NCBI GenBank assembly: GCA_016280635.1
Contig: JAEEHC010000080.1
Location: forward strand, 1 to 36,012
Direction of reading: 5' to 3'
DNA: 36,012 nt
Source: Erysipelotrichaceae bacterium
Lineage (GTDB): Bacteria; Bacillota_I; Bacilli_A; Erysipelotrichales; Erysipelotrichaceae
Position 1 is the first letter of the stretch, and each line of letters begins with the position of its first letter. Below, in pieces: positions 1-7,312 of the stretch. The position numbers and the translations under genes are program-made. The notes under the pieces are model-generated. The model saw only the letters and a list, made by a program, of their open reading frames with translations. It was not told where the DNA came from and did not search any database.

Positions 1-67
1 AAAACTCCTTTCTGATAACAGACCACACAAGTCTATTATAGAGGGAGTTTTCTCTGCTTTTTGGTTT

Positions 68-103
68 CCAAACTATGTGTCTATTTGCGGACACACAGTT
101 TGG
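68..103. repeat. Imperfect inverted repeat downstream of rnjA
   Basis: The left arm CCAAACT-a-TGTGTC (68-81) faces the right arm GACACA-c-AGTTTGG (90-103) across an 8-base loop, with a single a/c mismatch in each arm. A second weaker fold lies to its left: AAAACTCC (1-8) against GGAGTTTT (44-51), with AGAC/GTCT inside. No gene is visible in 1-147. The structures could end a transcript entering from the left, or be an intergenic repeat. There is no clear U-tract beside the 68-103 stem, so I do not call it a terminator. Confidence 0.5.
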
Positions 104-147
104 CATTCAGTGGACACAAACACAGGAATTGGAAACTATCTGATAAG

Positions 148-181
148 AAAACGGAATCGATTCGTGATCGATTCCGTTTTT
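148..181 (-). terminator. Terminator of the def-rnjA operon
   Basis: A perfect 14-bp stem (148-161 against 167-180) with the 5-base loop tcgtg lies 20 bases past the rnjA stop codon. Read on the minus strand the stem ends in UUUU followed by CUU. The plus strand also ends in a T-run (177-181), so it may work in both directions. Confidence 0.85.
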
Positions 182-200
182 GGTTATGATGATTCGCCGC

Positions 201-1910
201 TTACTGGCGGTAGTTGAGGATGACCGGAATGATGATCGGGTTACGGTGGGTCCGGGCATACAGGAAGGGATCCAGAGTTTCCCTGATGGTATTCTTCAAT
301 TCACCGAAGGTGGTCTTGCCGGCCAGCTTCTTTCTTAAGGCCTCATAGACCAGTAATTCGCCTTCCTTCAGCAGGGTCTGGCTTTCCTTGATGTAGATGA
401 AGCCGCGGGAGACCAGATTGGGCCGGCAGAGAATGGTGTTGGTCTTGGAGTCGATGGTGACGATGACCGAGACCAGACCGTTATCGGCCAGGATCTTGCG
501 GTCCTTGAGTACCGCCGTGGCAATGCCGCTGGAATCGTTGCCGTCAATGTAGACGGCATCGGTGGGAATGCGGTGATTGTAGAGGTAGCACTGGTGGTTC
601 CTTAATACCAGAACGTCGCCATTGGCGCAGATGAAGATGTTTTCCTCCGGGATGCCGGTGGAAACCGCGGTATCGGCATGCATCTTTAACATCTTGTATT
701 CACCATGCATCGGCATGAAGAACTTCGGCTTGACCAGCTGCAGCATCAGCTTCTGTTCATCCTGAGAGGCGTGGCCGGTGGTATGCAGGTTGTTGAGCAT
801 TGAATTGGTCAAGACGTTGGCTCCCAGTCTGGTCAGGGCATTGACGGTCTCGTGCACGCTGGTCTCATTGCCGGGAATCGGATTGGATGAGAAGACGATG
901 GTATCACCGGGAATGATGTGCACGAACCGGTGGGTGCCGGCGGCCATGCGGCTTAAGGCCGCCAGCGGTTCGCCCTGGCTGCCGGTGCACAGCACGCAGA
1001 CCTTATGAGCCGGGAAGCTGTCGAGAGCTTCCGGTTCAATGAAGTCACCGTCGGAAGCCTGAATGTGGCCGAGGTTGCGGCCGATTTGAACGACATTTTC
1101 CATGGAGCGGCCGATGATGGCAACCTTACGGCCGCACTTGATGGCCGCGGAAACGATCTGCTGGATGCGGTGAACGTTGGATGAGAAGGTAGCGATGATC
1201 AGGCGGCCGGCGGTCTTGCTCATGATCTCCAGGATGCTCTTGGCCACCTGCTTCTCACTGATTGAGAAACCGGGGATGGCGGAGTTGGTGGAATCGGACA
1301 TCAACAGGTCGATGCCGAACTGGCCCATGAAAGCCATGACCTGATAGTCGGCGTTGGTACCGGTGGGGGTCAGGTCAAACTTGAAGTCGCCGGTGGACAT
1401 GATCCAGCCGTTGGGGGTCCTAATGGCCAGACCCAGACAGTCGGGGATCGAGTGGATGATGTTGAAGAAACCGATGTGGAAGTTCTCGGAATCAAAGCGC
1501 GAATTGTGGTCGATGATGATCAGCTTGGTATCGGTGCGGATGCGGTGTTCTTCCAGTTTCCGTTCAATCAGGGCGATGGCGAACTTGGAACCGTAGATGG
1601 CCGGCACTCTGCAGACCCTTAAGAGATAGGGAATGCCGCCAATGTGGTCTTCGTGGCCGTGGGTAATGAACAGGCCCTTTATCTTTTCCTGGTTTCTGAT
1701 CAGGTAGGTGTAATCGGGAACGACATAGTCAACCCCAGGCAAATCATCGCCGGGGAAGATCTGGCCGCAGTCGAGGATGATGATTTCATCATTGCACTGA
1801 ACGCAGTACATGTTCTTGCCAACTTCGCCAAGGCCGCCCAGGGCAAAAATTAGAGTATCGGTTGGCTCGTAGGATGTCAGGACTCTTGAATTATATTTGT
1901 TATCAGCCAT
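201..1910 (-). CDS. rnjA: Ribonuclease J
   Basis: A 569-residue metallo-beta-lactamase/beta-CASP ribonuclease, the usual RNase J length. RNase J acts in the cytoplasm as a 5'-to-3' exonuclease and endonuclease in mRNA decay and rRNA maturation. The zinc motif HGHEDHIGG is at about residues 84-92 and STGDFKFD further on; the beta-CASP region contains the CTGSQGEP stretch, followed by the MPMHGEYKML motif and a C-terminal domain. The ATG at 1908-1910 has an AGAGG ribosome binding site in the bases just upstream. It lies 12 bases after def, so the two are probably cotranscribed, and it ends at the hairpin 148-181. In Bacillus rnjA also lies close to a def gene; rpoY, found beside it there, is absent here. 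I cannot tell J1 from J2 by eye, so the A suffix is provisional. Confidence 0.95.
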   Translation of the reverse strand: MADNKYNSRVLTSYEPTDTLIFALGGLGEVGKNMYCVQCNDEIIILDCGQIFPGDDLPGVDYVVPDYTYLIRNQEKIKGLFITHGHEDHIGGIPYLLRVCRVPAIYGSKFAIALIERKLEEHRIRTDTKLIIIDHNSRFDSENFHIGFFNIIHSIPDCLGLAIRTPNGWIMSTGDFKFDLTPTGTNADYQVMAFMGQFGIDLLMSDSTNSAIPGFSISEKQVAKSILEIMSKTAGRLIIATFSSNVHRIQQIVSAAIKCGRKVAIIGRSMENVVQIGRNLGHIQASDGDFIEPEALDSFPAHKVCVLCTGSQGEPLAALSRMAAGTHRFVHIIPGDTIVFSSNPIPGNETSVHETVNALTRLGANVLTNSMLNNLHTTGHASQDEQKLMLQLVKPKFFMPMHGEYKMLKMHADTAVSTGIPEENIFICANGDVLVLRNHQCYLYNHRIPTDAVYIDGNDSSGIATAVLKDRKILADNGLVSVIVTIDSKTNTILCRPNLVSRGFIYIKESQTLLKEGELLVYEALRKKLAGKTTFGELKNTIRETLDPFLYARTHRNPIIIPVILNYRQ

Positions 1911-1922
1911 TTTACCTCTTTT

Positions 1923-2474
1923 CTAGATGATGACAGCGTCGGGGATCGGCTGCCAGGGGTCATTCTTGTTGATGTGGTCGTAATACAGTTTGCCGTAGAG
2001 ATGGTCGATTTCATGCTGCATGACGATGCTGGGATAACCCTTGAGCTTGATTTCCTCCATGCGGTCAGTGATAAGGTTGTAGGCTCTTACCTTGATGCGG
2101 TAATAGCGGGGGACGATGCCTTCGGCATCCGGAGCGACGGAAAGACAGGACTCGCCGTTTTCCAGGTAGCATAGTCGGGTCGAATTGGAGACAATCTTGG
2201 GATTGACCAGGGCGAATTCCACCAGGTCTTCACCATCTTCAATCGAGATTGCCAGCATCTTCTTTAAAAGACCAATCTGCGGTGCGGCAATGCCGACTGA
2301 AGCCCGGCAGTTGTGATCACTGCAGTACTGTTCATCATGAGTGTTTCTTACATATTCAAGCATCTGTTCAAGATGCTCTCTGTCTTCGTCACTTAACGGA
2401 AGCTCTACCTCCGGGCAGCGCGTTCTGAGGATCTCATTAGGATCCATGACGATTGTATTATCATTTATTTCCAT
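1923..2474 (-). CDS. def: Peptide deformylase
   Basis: A 183-residue peptide deformylase that removes the N-formyl group from nascent proteins; iron or zinc dependent, cytoplasmic. All three family motifs are visible: GIAAPQIG (motif 1), GESCLS (motif 2, with the metal-binding Cys) and QHEIDH (motif 3, two metal His and the catalytic Glu). The long insertion before motif 1 and the length fit the Gram-positive type 2 enzymes. I chose ATG 2472-2474: an upstream in-frame TTG (2484-2486) lies inside the GGAGGG ribosome binding site that serves this ATG at good spacing. It is first in an operon with rnjA. The usual partner fmt is not in the window, so deformylation is separated here from the priA-def-fmt cluster known in Bacillus. 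Confidence 0.95.
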   Translation of the reverse strand: MEINDNTIVMDPNEILRTRCPEVELPLSDEDREHLEQMLEYVRNTHDEQYCSDHNCRASVGIAAPQIGLLKKMLAISIEDGEDLVEFALVNPKIVSNSTRLCYLENGESCLSVAPDAEGIVPRYYRIKVRAYNLITDRMEEIKLKGYPSIVMQHEIDHLYGKLYYDHINKNDPWQPIPDAVII

Positions 2475-2550
2475 AAATCCCTCCAAGGATACAAAACAAA
2501 AGAAATCGGGTTGATAAGAAATAGATTGTATTTAATCTCTTTCTGATGAT

Positions 2551-2579
2551 ATTTTAACAATTTTTTCATTTCTTGACAA
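2551..2579 (-). promoter_or_regulatory. Promoter of def-rnjA
   Basis: On the minus strand, TTGTCA (2579-2574), a 17-base spacer and TAAAAT (2556-2551). The -10 is preceded by TGT, giving an extended -10. This predicts a start near 2544 and a leader of about 70 bases. Confidence 0.7.
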
Positions 2580-2639
2580 TCAAAAAAGCGTTTATTGACA
2601 AGCATTTTTGCCTATTTGTGAATTATTTAACCCGTTTGT

Positions 2640-2687
2640 CAGCCCGTGTAAACGCTTCCCGGGAAAATAGAGAAGAAAGCCGGGCTG
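2640..2687. other. Long-range hairpin in the 2487-2803 intergenic region
   Basis: CAGCCCG (2640-2646) can pair with CGGGCTG (2681-2687), enclosing a smaller palindrome around TTCCCGGGAA (2656-2665). The 317-base gap otherwise holds only the divergent promoters. I looked for a vitamin riboswitch ahead of the ECF-type gene and recognised none; the hairpin also lies upstream of that gene's likely promoter. Confidence 0.3.
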
Positions 2688-2717
2688 AAAAGTTGTCCTC
2701 AATGTTGCAGTCAGACA

Positions 2718-2748
2718 TTGACGCTTAGCCTGCCGTGTGTAGTAAAAT
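2718..2748 (+). promoter_or_regulatory. Possible promoter of the ECF-type membrane gene
   Basis: TTGACG (2718-2723) and TAAAAT (2743-2748) are separated by 19 bases, a slightly long spacer. The start codon follows about 55 bases later with AGGA 8 bases before it. Confidence 0.45.
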
Positions 2749-2803
2749 CATATTATCAGAATAAAAAACAAATCAGCGGAAGCGGAAAGGCAGGATTAAC
2801 GCT

Positions 2804-3316
2804 ATGAAGACAAGATTCATTACCAATACGGCTCTGGGCATTGCCCTGTTTGTGGTGGCATCGCTTCTGCTTCAGGTGCCCTTTTTTCAGAACTACTACT
2901 TATGTCTGGGCTACATCGTCATGGCAGTCTACACCTATTTCTTCGGCAGCCTGTGCGGCATGCTGGTGGGAGCGTTGGGAACGCTGTTCTACTGCCTGAT
3001 CATCGGCCACATGAACGGCGTGATCGGCTGGATGCTGGGCAATGTGCTGATTGTCCTTATGCTCAGCGCGGTTTTCCGGATGACGGAAAAGATGAAGAGT
3101 CAGACCGTTAAGGTGATCATCTGGGCGATCGTCATGGTGCTGGCAACCCTGTTAGGCATTGTTGGCGTCAAGTCACTGACCGAAACCCTGCTGTTCAAGG
3201 TTCCCATTGTCACCAGAATGGCCAAGAACTTCTATGCCTTTGTGGGCGATGCCGTGACGCTGGTAATCTCGATTCCGGTAATTCTGCTGGTGGAAAAAGT
3301 CAGGGAAAGAAAGTGA
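2804..3316 (+). CDS. ECF transporter S component-like membrane protein
   Basis: A 170-residue, very hydrophobic protein with about five to six predicted membrane segments and a short basic C-terminus (EKVRERK). The length, the glycine-rich helices (GSLCGMLVGALGTLF, IGWMLGNVLIV) and the N-terminal TALGIALFVVASLL pattern fit substrate-binding S components of energy-coupling-factor vitamin transporters (ECF-ribofla_trS/DUF1393-like). S components bind one vitamin and share an EcfA-EcfA'-EcfT module encoded elsewhere. The substrate cannot be read from the sequence, and no riboswitch or biosynthetic neighbour gives it away. The start has AGGA 8 bases upstream. It seems to stand alone: def is divergent and the next gene has its own promoter. 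Confidence 0.75.
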   Translation: MKTRFITNTALGIALFVVASLLLQVPFFQNYYLCLGYIVMAVYTYFFGSLCGMLVGALGTLFYCLIIGHMNGVIGWMLGNVLIVLMLSAVFRMTEKMKSQTVKVIIWAIVMVLATLLGIVGVKSLTETLLFKVPIVTRMAKNFYAFVGDAVTLVISIPVILLVEKVRERK

Positions 3317-3334
3317 TGAAAAAACACTTTTCTG

Positions 3335-3363
3335 TTGATACTTGAAATAAATTATAGTATAAT
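3335..3363 (+). promoter_or_regulatory. Near-consensus promoter of the Rpn-family gene
   Basis: TTGATA (3335-3340), exactly 17 bases, then TATAAT (3358-3363). Transcription should start near 3370, leaving a leader of about 90 bases. The leader carries two copies of TATACACAT (3373-3381, 3430-3438), whose TACACAT part is complementary to the start-codon region ATGTGTA (3461-3467). Confidence 0.85.
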
Positions 3364-3460
3364 TTAATCAGATATACACATGTGATCAGCCTCCAGATTC
3401 GCATTCATTTTTACAGAGTTTTCTCCGATTATACACATTTATAAAGGAGGAAATGAACAT

Positions 3461-4306
3461 ATGTGTAAACAAGACAGACAGAGAGTTCGCGAGATGATCG
3501 CCAACTACACGTTGTTTGATGATGCCTTCATGTCGGAGGTCTTCAATGAAAACAACGAACTCACCCAGTATGTGCTGCGGATCATCCTGCAGAGAGATGA
3601 TCTGGAGGTTACCAGTGTTATCAGTCAGCGCGAGATTGGCAGTCTGGTCAGCCGGGGAGTCAGACTCGACATCGAGGCAATTGACAGTAAAGGCAACTAT
3701 TATGATGTAGAGGTTCAGAGAGCCAGGAAACCCGGTTTACCTCAGCGGGCCCGTTTTTATCAGTCAATGATGGATTACGAGCACGTTGAGAAGGGTGAAG
3801 ACTTTCAGTTCCTGCGCCGGTCGTATATAATATTCATATTGGATTACGACCTGTATGGTGAGCAGAAGCCAATCTATCATGTTGAACACATCATCAGGGA
3901 AAACGGCAAGCCGTATGATGACGGCCGGGAGATCCTGTTTGTGAACGGGACGTATCGCAACCGTGATGAAGACATTGGCCGGCTAATGCATGATTTCTCC
4001 TGCAGCGATTATCATCAGATGGACAGTGAACTGATCAGAGAAACCGTGCGTCCTTATAAGGAGCCGAATTCAAAGGAGGGTGATAAGATGAGCGAACTGG
4101 TAGAAAGAATTTTCCGAGAAGATTTTGAAAAACTGAGAGCTGAGCACGCCCGGGAACTTGCTGAGAGTAATCAGAAACTCGCTGAAAATGAGGGGAAAAT
4201 TGCCAGACTGGAACAGATCATCTCTCAGAAAGATGAAGAGATCAACAGCCTGAAAAAGGCCCTGGCCGAACAAGGCGTTAAGCAATCTGAAACCGTACAA
4301 TCCTGA
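3461..4306 (+). CDS. PD-(D/E)XK nuclease family protein (Rpn/PDDEXK_2, transposase-like)
   Basis: A 281-residue protein of the recombination-promoting nuclease family (PDDEXK_2, annotated as PD-(D/E)XK nuclease family transposase). Residues ~1-40 match the family opening (YTLFDDAFMSEVFNEN). The nuclease core follows: RLDIEA, then YYDVEVQRA, giving the D...ExQ form of the motif in which Gln takes the usual Lys place. After residue ~205 the protein becomes a charged coiled coil (KLAENEGKIARLEQII). Related proteins are DNA endonucleases that raise recA-independent recombination. The ATG has a strong GGAGG site and its own strong promoter. No terminal inverted repeats or target duplication are visible, so it is a solitary gene rather than a recognisable mobile element. 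Confidence 0.85.
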   Translation: MCKQDRQRVREMIANYTLFDDAFMSEVFNENNELTQYVLRIILQRDDLEVTSVISQREIGSLVSRGVRLDIEAIDSKGNYYDVEVQRARKPGLPQRARFYQSMMDYEHVEKGEDFQFLRRSYIIFILDYDLYGEQKPIYHVEHIIRENGKPYDDGREILFVNGTYRNRDEDIGRLMHDFSCSDYHQMDSELIRETVRPYKEPNSKEGDKMSELVERIFREDFEKLRAEHARELAESNQKLAENEGKIARLEQIISQKDEEINSLKKALAEQGVKQSETVQS

Positions 4307-4320
4307 AAATGCTGTAATTT

Positions 4321-4348
4321 GCAGTCCGGTATTTCCGGGCTGCTTTTT
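4321..4348 (+). terminator. Terminator after the Rpn-family gene
   Basis: GCAGTCCGG (4321-4329), loop tattt, CCGGGCTGC (4335-4343) with one G-U pair, followed by five T. Typical factor-independent terminator. Confidence 0.9.
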
Positions 4349-4380
4349 GGCTATTGAGGGCGAATGCGGGCAAAGGAAAA

Positions 4381-4389
4381 TGCTATAAT
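4381..4389 (+). promoter_or_regulatory. Extended -10 promoter of rapZ
   Basis: TGCTATAAT with no good -35 at 17 bases. The predicted start near 4396 leaves a leader of about 13 bases that contains the ribosome binding site AGGTGG. Confidence 0.7.
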
Positions 4390-4408
4390 AAAATAAGGTG
4401 GTGATGGT

Positions 4409-5257
4409 ATGAGTTTACTGGTAATATCCGGTCTGTCCGGAGCGGGCAAGAGCATGGCCAGCAATACGCTGGAGGATGTCGGCTACAGCTGCATCGATAA
4501 TCTGCCGCCCGAGCTTTTACTGTCCGTAAGCCGAGTCTCTGATGTGGACCGTCTGGCGGTCATCATCGACGGCCGTTCCCGGGAAAAGTATGATACCCTG
4601 CTCAAGCAGCTGGAGACCCTGAAGCAGGAAGGCGTTGATTACCACCTGCTGTTTCTGGACTGCGACCGGGATGTGCTTTTAGGCCGCTACAAGTACACCA
4701 GAAGACCACACCCGCTGCAGAGTGAGGAACTGCCCAGTCTACAGGAAGCCATCGACTATGAGATCCTCTTCAGTAATGAGGTCAAGGAAAAGGCTGATAC
4801 CGTCATCGATACCTCCCATCTGAAACCCGGCCAGTTCCGCAAGATCCTGACGGACACCTTTGTCGGTGAGGACTATAACGGCATGACCGTCAAGATCATC
4901 TCCTTTGGCTATAAAAACGGCATCCCGGCTGACGCCGATCTGCTTTATGATGTCCGCTGTCTGCCCAATCCCTTCTACGTGGATGAACTCAAGAGCCTTT
5001 CCGGCAACGACCAGCCGGTTTATGATTATGTCTTCTCCTTCGGCCAGGCCCAGGAGGTGCTAAGGATGATCAGTGAATTTGTCACTTACACCCTGCCGCT
5101 GTATGTGGAAGAGGGCAAAAAGGAACTGGTGGTAGGCATTGGCTGTACTTCCGGTCACCACCGCTCCGTCGCCTTTGCCAATGCGCTGAATGAAAAACTC
5201 AGCAGTCAGAAGCAGCGGACTGTGGTCCTGCACCGGGACATCGACAAGGCCTTTTAA
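4409..5257 (+). CDS. rapZ: RapZ/YvcJ family nucleotide-binding protein
   Basis: A 282-residue P-loop protein of the RapZ (YvcJ) family. The Walker A motif GLSGAGKS is at about residues 8-15, followed by the family-specific CIDNLPPELL. The C-terminal domain carries FGYKNGIP, DVRCLPNPF and GIGCTSGHHRSVAFAN, all diagnostic. In E. coli RapZ is an adaptor that brings RNase E to the small RNA GlmZ and senses glucosamine-6-phosphate; Gram-positive homologues hydrolyse nucleotides and their role is less clear. In many Bacillota it sits beside yvcK and whiA, but here it is followed after 14 bases by a U32-family gene, so the two are probably cotranscribed. Confidence 0.95.
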   Translation: MSLLVISGLSGAGKSMASNTLEDVGYSCIDNLPPELLLSVSRVSDVDRLAVIIDGRSREKYDTLLKQLETLKQEGVDYHLLFLDCDRDVLLGRYKYTRRPHPLQSEELPSLQEAIDYEILFSNEVKEKADTVIDTSHLKPGQFRKILTDTFVGEDYNGMTVKIISFGYKNGIPADADLLYDVRCLPNPFYVDELKSLSGNDQPVYDYVFSFGQAQEVLRMISEFVTYTLPLYVEEGKKELVVGIGCTSGHHRSVAFANALNEKLSSQKQRTVVLHRDIDKAF

Positions 5258-5271
5258 GCGAGGTAAAGAGA

Positions 5272-7281
5272 ATGATTGAAGTACTTTCCCCTGTCGGCTC
5301 CCTGGAAGCCTTGAGCGCGGCGGTACGCGCCGGGGCCGATGCCGTCTATCTGGGCGCCAAGAGTTTCTCAGCCCGCCGCAACGCCACCAATTTTGATTAC
5401 TCAGAACTGATCGAGGGCATCAACTATGCCCATCAGTATAATGTGAAAGTCTATCTGACCGTCAACATTGAGGTTAAGGACAGTGAAATGCCGGAAGTAA
5501 TTGAACTGCTGGGTTTTCTCAATGGCCATGGTGTTGATGGTGTCATCGTCCAGGATCTGGGCATCGCTGCCATCATTCATGAAAGCTTCCCTGACCTGCC
5601 GCTGCACGGTTCTACGCAGATGAGCATCCATCACGCCTCTGCCCTGCCGCTGTTAAAACAGCTCGGCTACAAGCGCATCGTCACCGCCCGGGAAATGAAC
5701 CGCCAAGAGCTCAGAGAATTCTGCCGGCAAGCGCAGCAGCTGGATATCGAAGTCGAGCACTTTGTCCATGGAGCATTGTGCATGTGCGTGTCCGGCCAGT
5801 GTCTGCTTTCCTCGCTGATCGGTCAGCGCAGCGGTAACCGCGGCCTTTGTGCCCAGCCCTGCCGGCTGCCCTTTGCGGCCAGCGGCGGCAGCGGTCATGA
5901 TCTTTCTCTGAAGGACCAGTCCCTGTTTGCCTATGTGCGGGAAATGGAGGAAATGGGCGTCTGTTCCCTGAAGATCGAAGGCAGAATGAAACGGCCGGAG
6001 TATGTCGCTTTGGCGACTTACTGCTGCCGGCAGGCCGTCGACGGTAAGGAGTATGACGTTGATCTGTTGCGTAAGGTCTTCTCCCGCAGCGGTTTTACCG
6101 ATGGCTATTATGAGGGCAATCTGGGTAGACAGATGTTTGGCATCCGCACTGAGGAAGATGAAAAGGCTTCAAAGGAAAGTTTCAACCAGATTCATGAACT
6201 CTACCGCAAGGAACGCCAGAAAGTCGTGCTGGACATTGAGGTCAGCGTTCGCCGTGATCAGCCGGTAACGATCAGCGCCAACGGTGTCACCGTCAGCGGT
6301 GAAATCCCGCTTGTGGCCCAGAACAAACCGACGACCCTGACCGAGATCAGCGAAAGTCTGGCCAAGCTGGGCAATACGCCCTATCTGGCCGGTAAGATTA
6401 CTGGCCAGGTCGATGACAGTCTGTTTGTCCGCTCTTCGGAAGTCAATCAGCTCAGAAGGGAACTGGTGGAAAGGCTTATTGAGCAAGCCATTCGCTTCCC
6501 CCGCCGCCGCGCTCTGGCTGTCAGGGAGATCACCGGCAATAAAGAGCACCGGCTGAAAAAGACTTATGTCCGGCTGTTCAGCTCCGCTCAGCTGCCCAGC
6601 TGTGATGACTATGATGGGCTGATCATCCCCATTAACATGGAAGTTCCCTCAATCGACAAGGAAATCATCGTGGAGATTCCCCGCTGGATCTTCAATGAGA
6701 AATACATTCAGGAAAGGCTGGAACATTATAAAGCCCGCGGCGTCACCAGAGCATATGCCAATAATCTGGCTGCGGTAAATCTGGCCAGAGAAGCTGGCTT
6801 GCGGATAATGGGCGGCAGTTTCCTGAACATTACCAATTCCCATTCCCTCAGGGTCCTGGAGGAATTGGGGGCAGATGAAGGTACGCTGTCCTGCGAACTC
6901 TCGCTGAAGGAGATCAGCCAGCTCAAAAGTGGTCTTGATACCGGGATCATTTCCTATGGCTACCTGCCGCTTATGCTGGTAAAGAACTGCCCGCTGAAAA
7001 ACGGGCGCAGCTGCCGTGATTGCGATCATAAGGGCTATCTGACTGACCGTACCGGGACGCGCTTTCCGGTGCGCTGCAGCTTTGAAATGAGCGAACTGTT
7101 CAACAGCACTCCCATCTATCTGGCTGACAAGCTGGCCGATGTTGAAAATGTCGACTATCAGATTCTCTACTTCACCATTGAAACAGCCCAGCAGGTTGAC
7201 CAGATCATTCAGGCCTATAGAGAACAGACACCGGCGCAGGGTTCCTTCACCAGGGGACTTTACTACCGTTCAGTATTATGA
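5272..7281 (+). CDS. U32 family protein, RlhA-like (putative RNA hydroxylation enzyme)
   Basis: A 669-residue U32 family protein. The signature VHGALCMCVSGQCLLSS followed by GLCAQPCRLPF supplies four cysteines that in characterised members bind an iron-sulfur cluster. The middle region (~residues 325-420) fits the DUF3656 domain. The C-terminal part has another Cys group (CPLK, SCRDCDHKGY, VRC). Length and domain order match E. coli RlhA (YdcP), which makes 5-hydroxycytidine in 23S rRNA; the shorter homologues TrhP hydroxylate tRNA uridine. The peptidase name is historical. I prefer an RlhA-like role from length and DUF3656, but the exact RNA target is inference. GAGG precedes the ATG. It shares a transcript with rapZ and ends at a bidirectional terminator. 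Confidence 0.88.
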   Translation: MIEVLSPVGSLEALSAAVRAGADAVYLGAKSFSARRNATNFDYSELIEGINYAHQYNVKVYLTVNIEVKDSEMPEVIELLGFLNGHGVDGVIVQDLGIAAIIHESFPDLPLHGSTQMSIHHASALPLLKQLGYKRIVTAREMNRQELREFCRQAQQLDIEVEHFVHGALCMCVSGQCLLSSLIGQRSGNRGLCAQPCRLPFAASGGSGHDLSLKDQSLFAYVREMEEMGVCSLKIEGRMKRPEYVALATYCCRQAVDGKEYDVDLLRKVFSRSGFTDGYYEGNLGRQMFGIRTEEDEKASKESFNQIHELYRKERQKVVLDIEVSVRRDQPVTISANGVTVSGEIPLVAQNKPTTLTEISESLAKLGNTPYLAGKITGQVDDSLFVRSSEVNQLRRELVERLIEQAIRFPRRRALAVREITGNKEHRLKKTYVRLFSSAQLPSCDDYDGLIIPINMEVPSIDKEIIVEIPRWIFNEKYIQERLEHYKARGVTRAYANNLAAVNLAREAGLRIMGGSFLNITNSHSLRVLEELGADEGTLSCELSLKEISQLKSGLDTGIISYGYLPLMLVKNCPLKNGRSCRDCDHKGYLTDRTGTRFPVRCSFEMSELFNSTPIYLADKLADVENVDYQILYFTIETAQQVDQIIQAYREQTPAQGSFTRGLYYRSVL

Positions 7282-7285
7282 AAAG

Positions 7286-7312
7286 AGAAAAAGCCATCAC
7301 TGGCTTTTTTCT
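7286..7312. terminator. Bidirectional terminator between convergent genes
   Basis: AAAAAGCCA (7288-7296), loop tcac, TGGCTTTTT (7301-7309). A-rich on the left and T-rich on the right, so it can end both the rapZ transcript and, read in reverse, rqcH, whose stop codon lies at its right edge (7311-7313). Confidence 0.88.

Noticed and set aside
148-181. GGAATCGAT in both arms of the rnjA terminator, shared with repeat B
   Set aside because: The match reads GGAATCGATCnCG on the minus strand and is intriguing, but it is explained by the palindromic stem; the sequences around it do not match repeat B.
2484-2486. TTG as start of def
   Set aside because: It lies within the GGAGGG ribosome binding site that serves the ATG at 2472-2474.
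2630-2803. A vitamin (THF, preQ1 or FMN) riboswitch before the ECF-type gene
   Set aside because: No known core motif could be matched by eye; the hairpin there lies upstream of the likely promoter.
3461-4306. A complete insertion element around the transposase-like Rpn gene
   Set aside because: No terminal inverted repeats or target-site duplications were found on either side; the gene has its own promoter and terminator.
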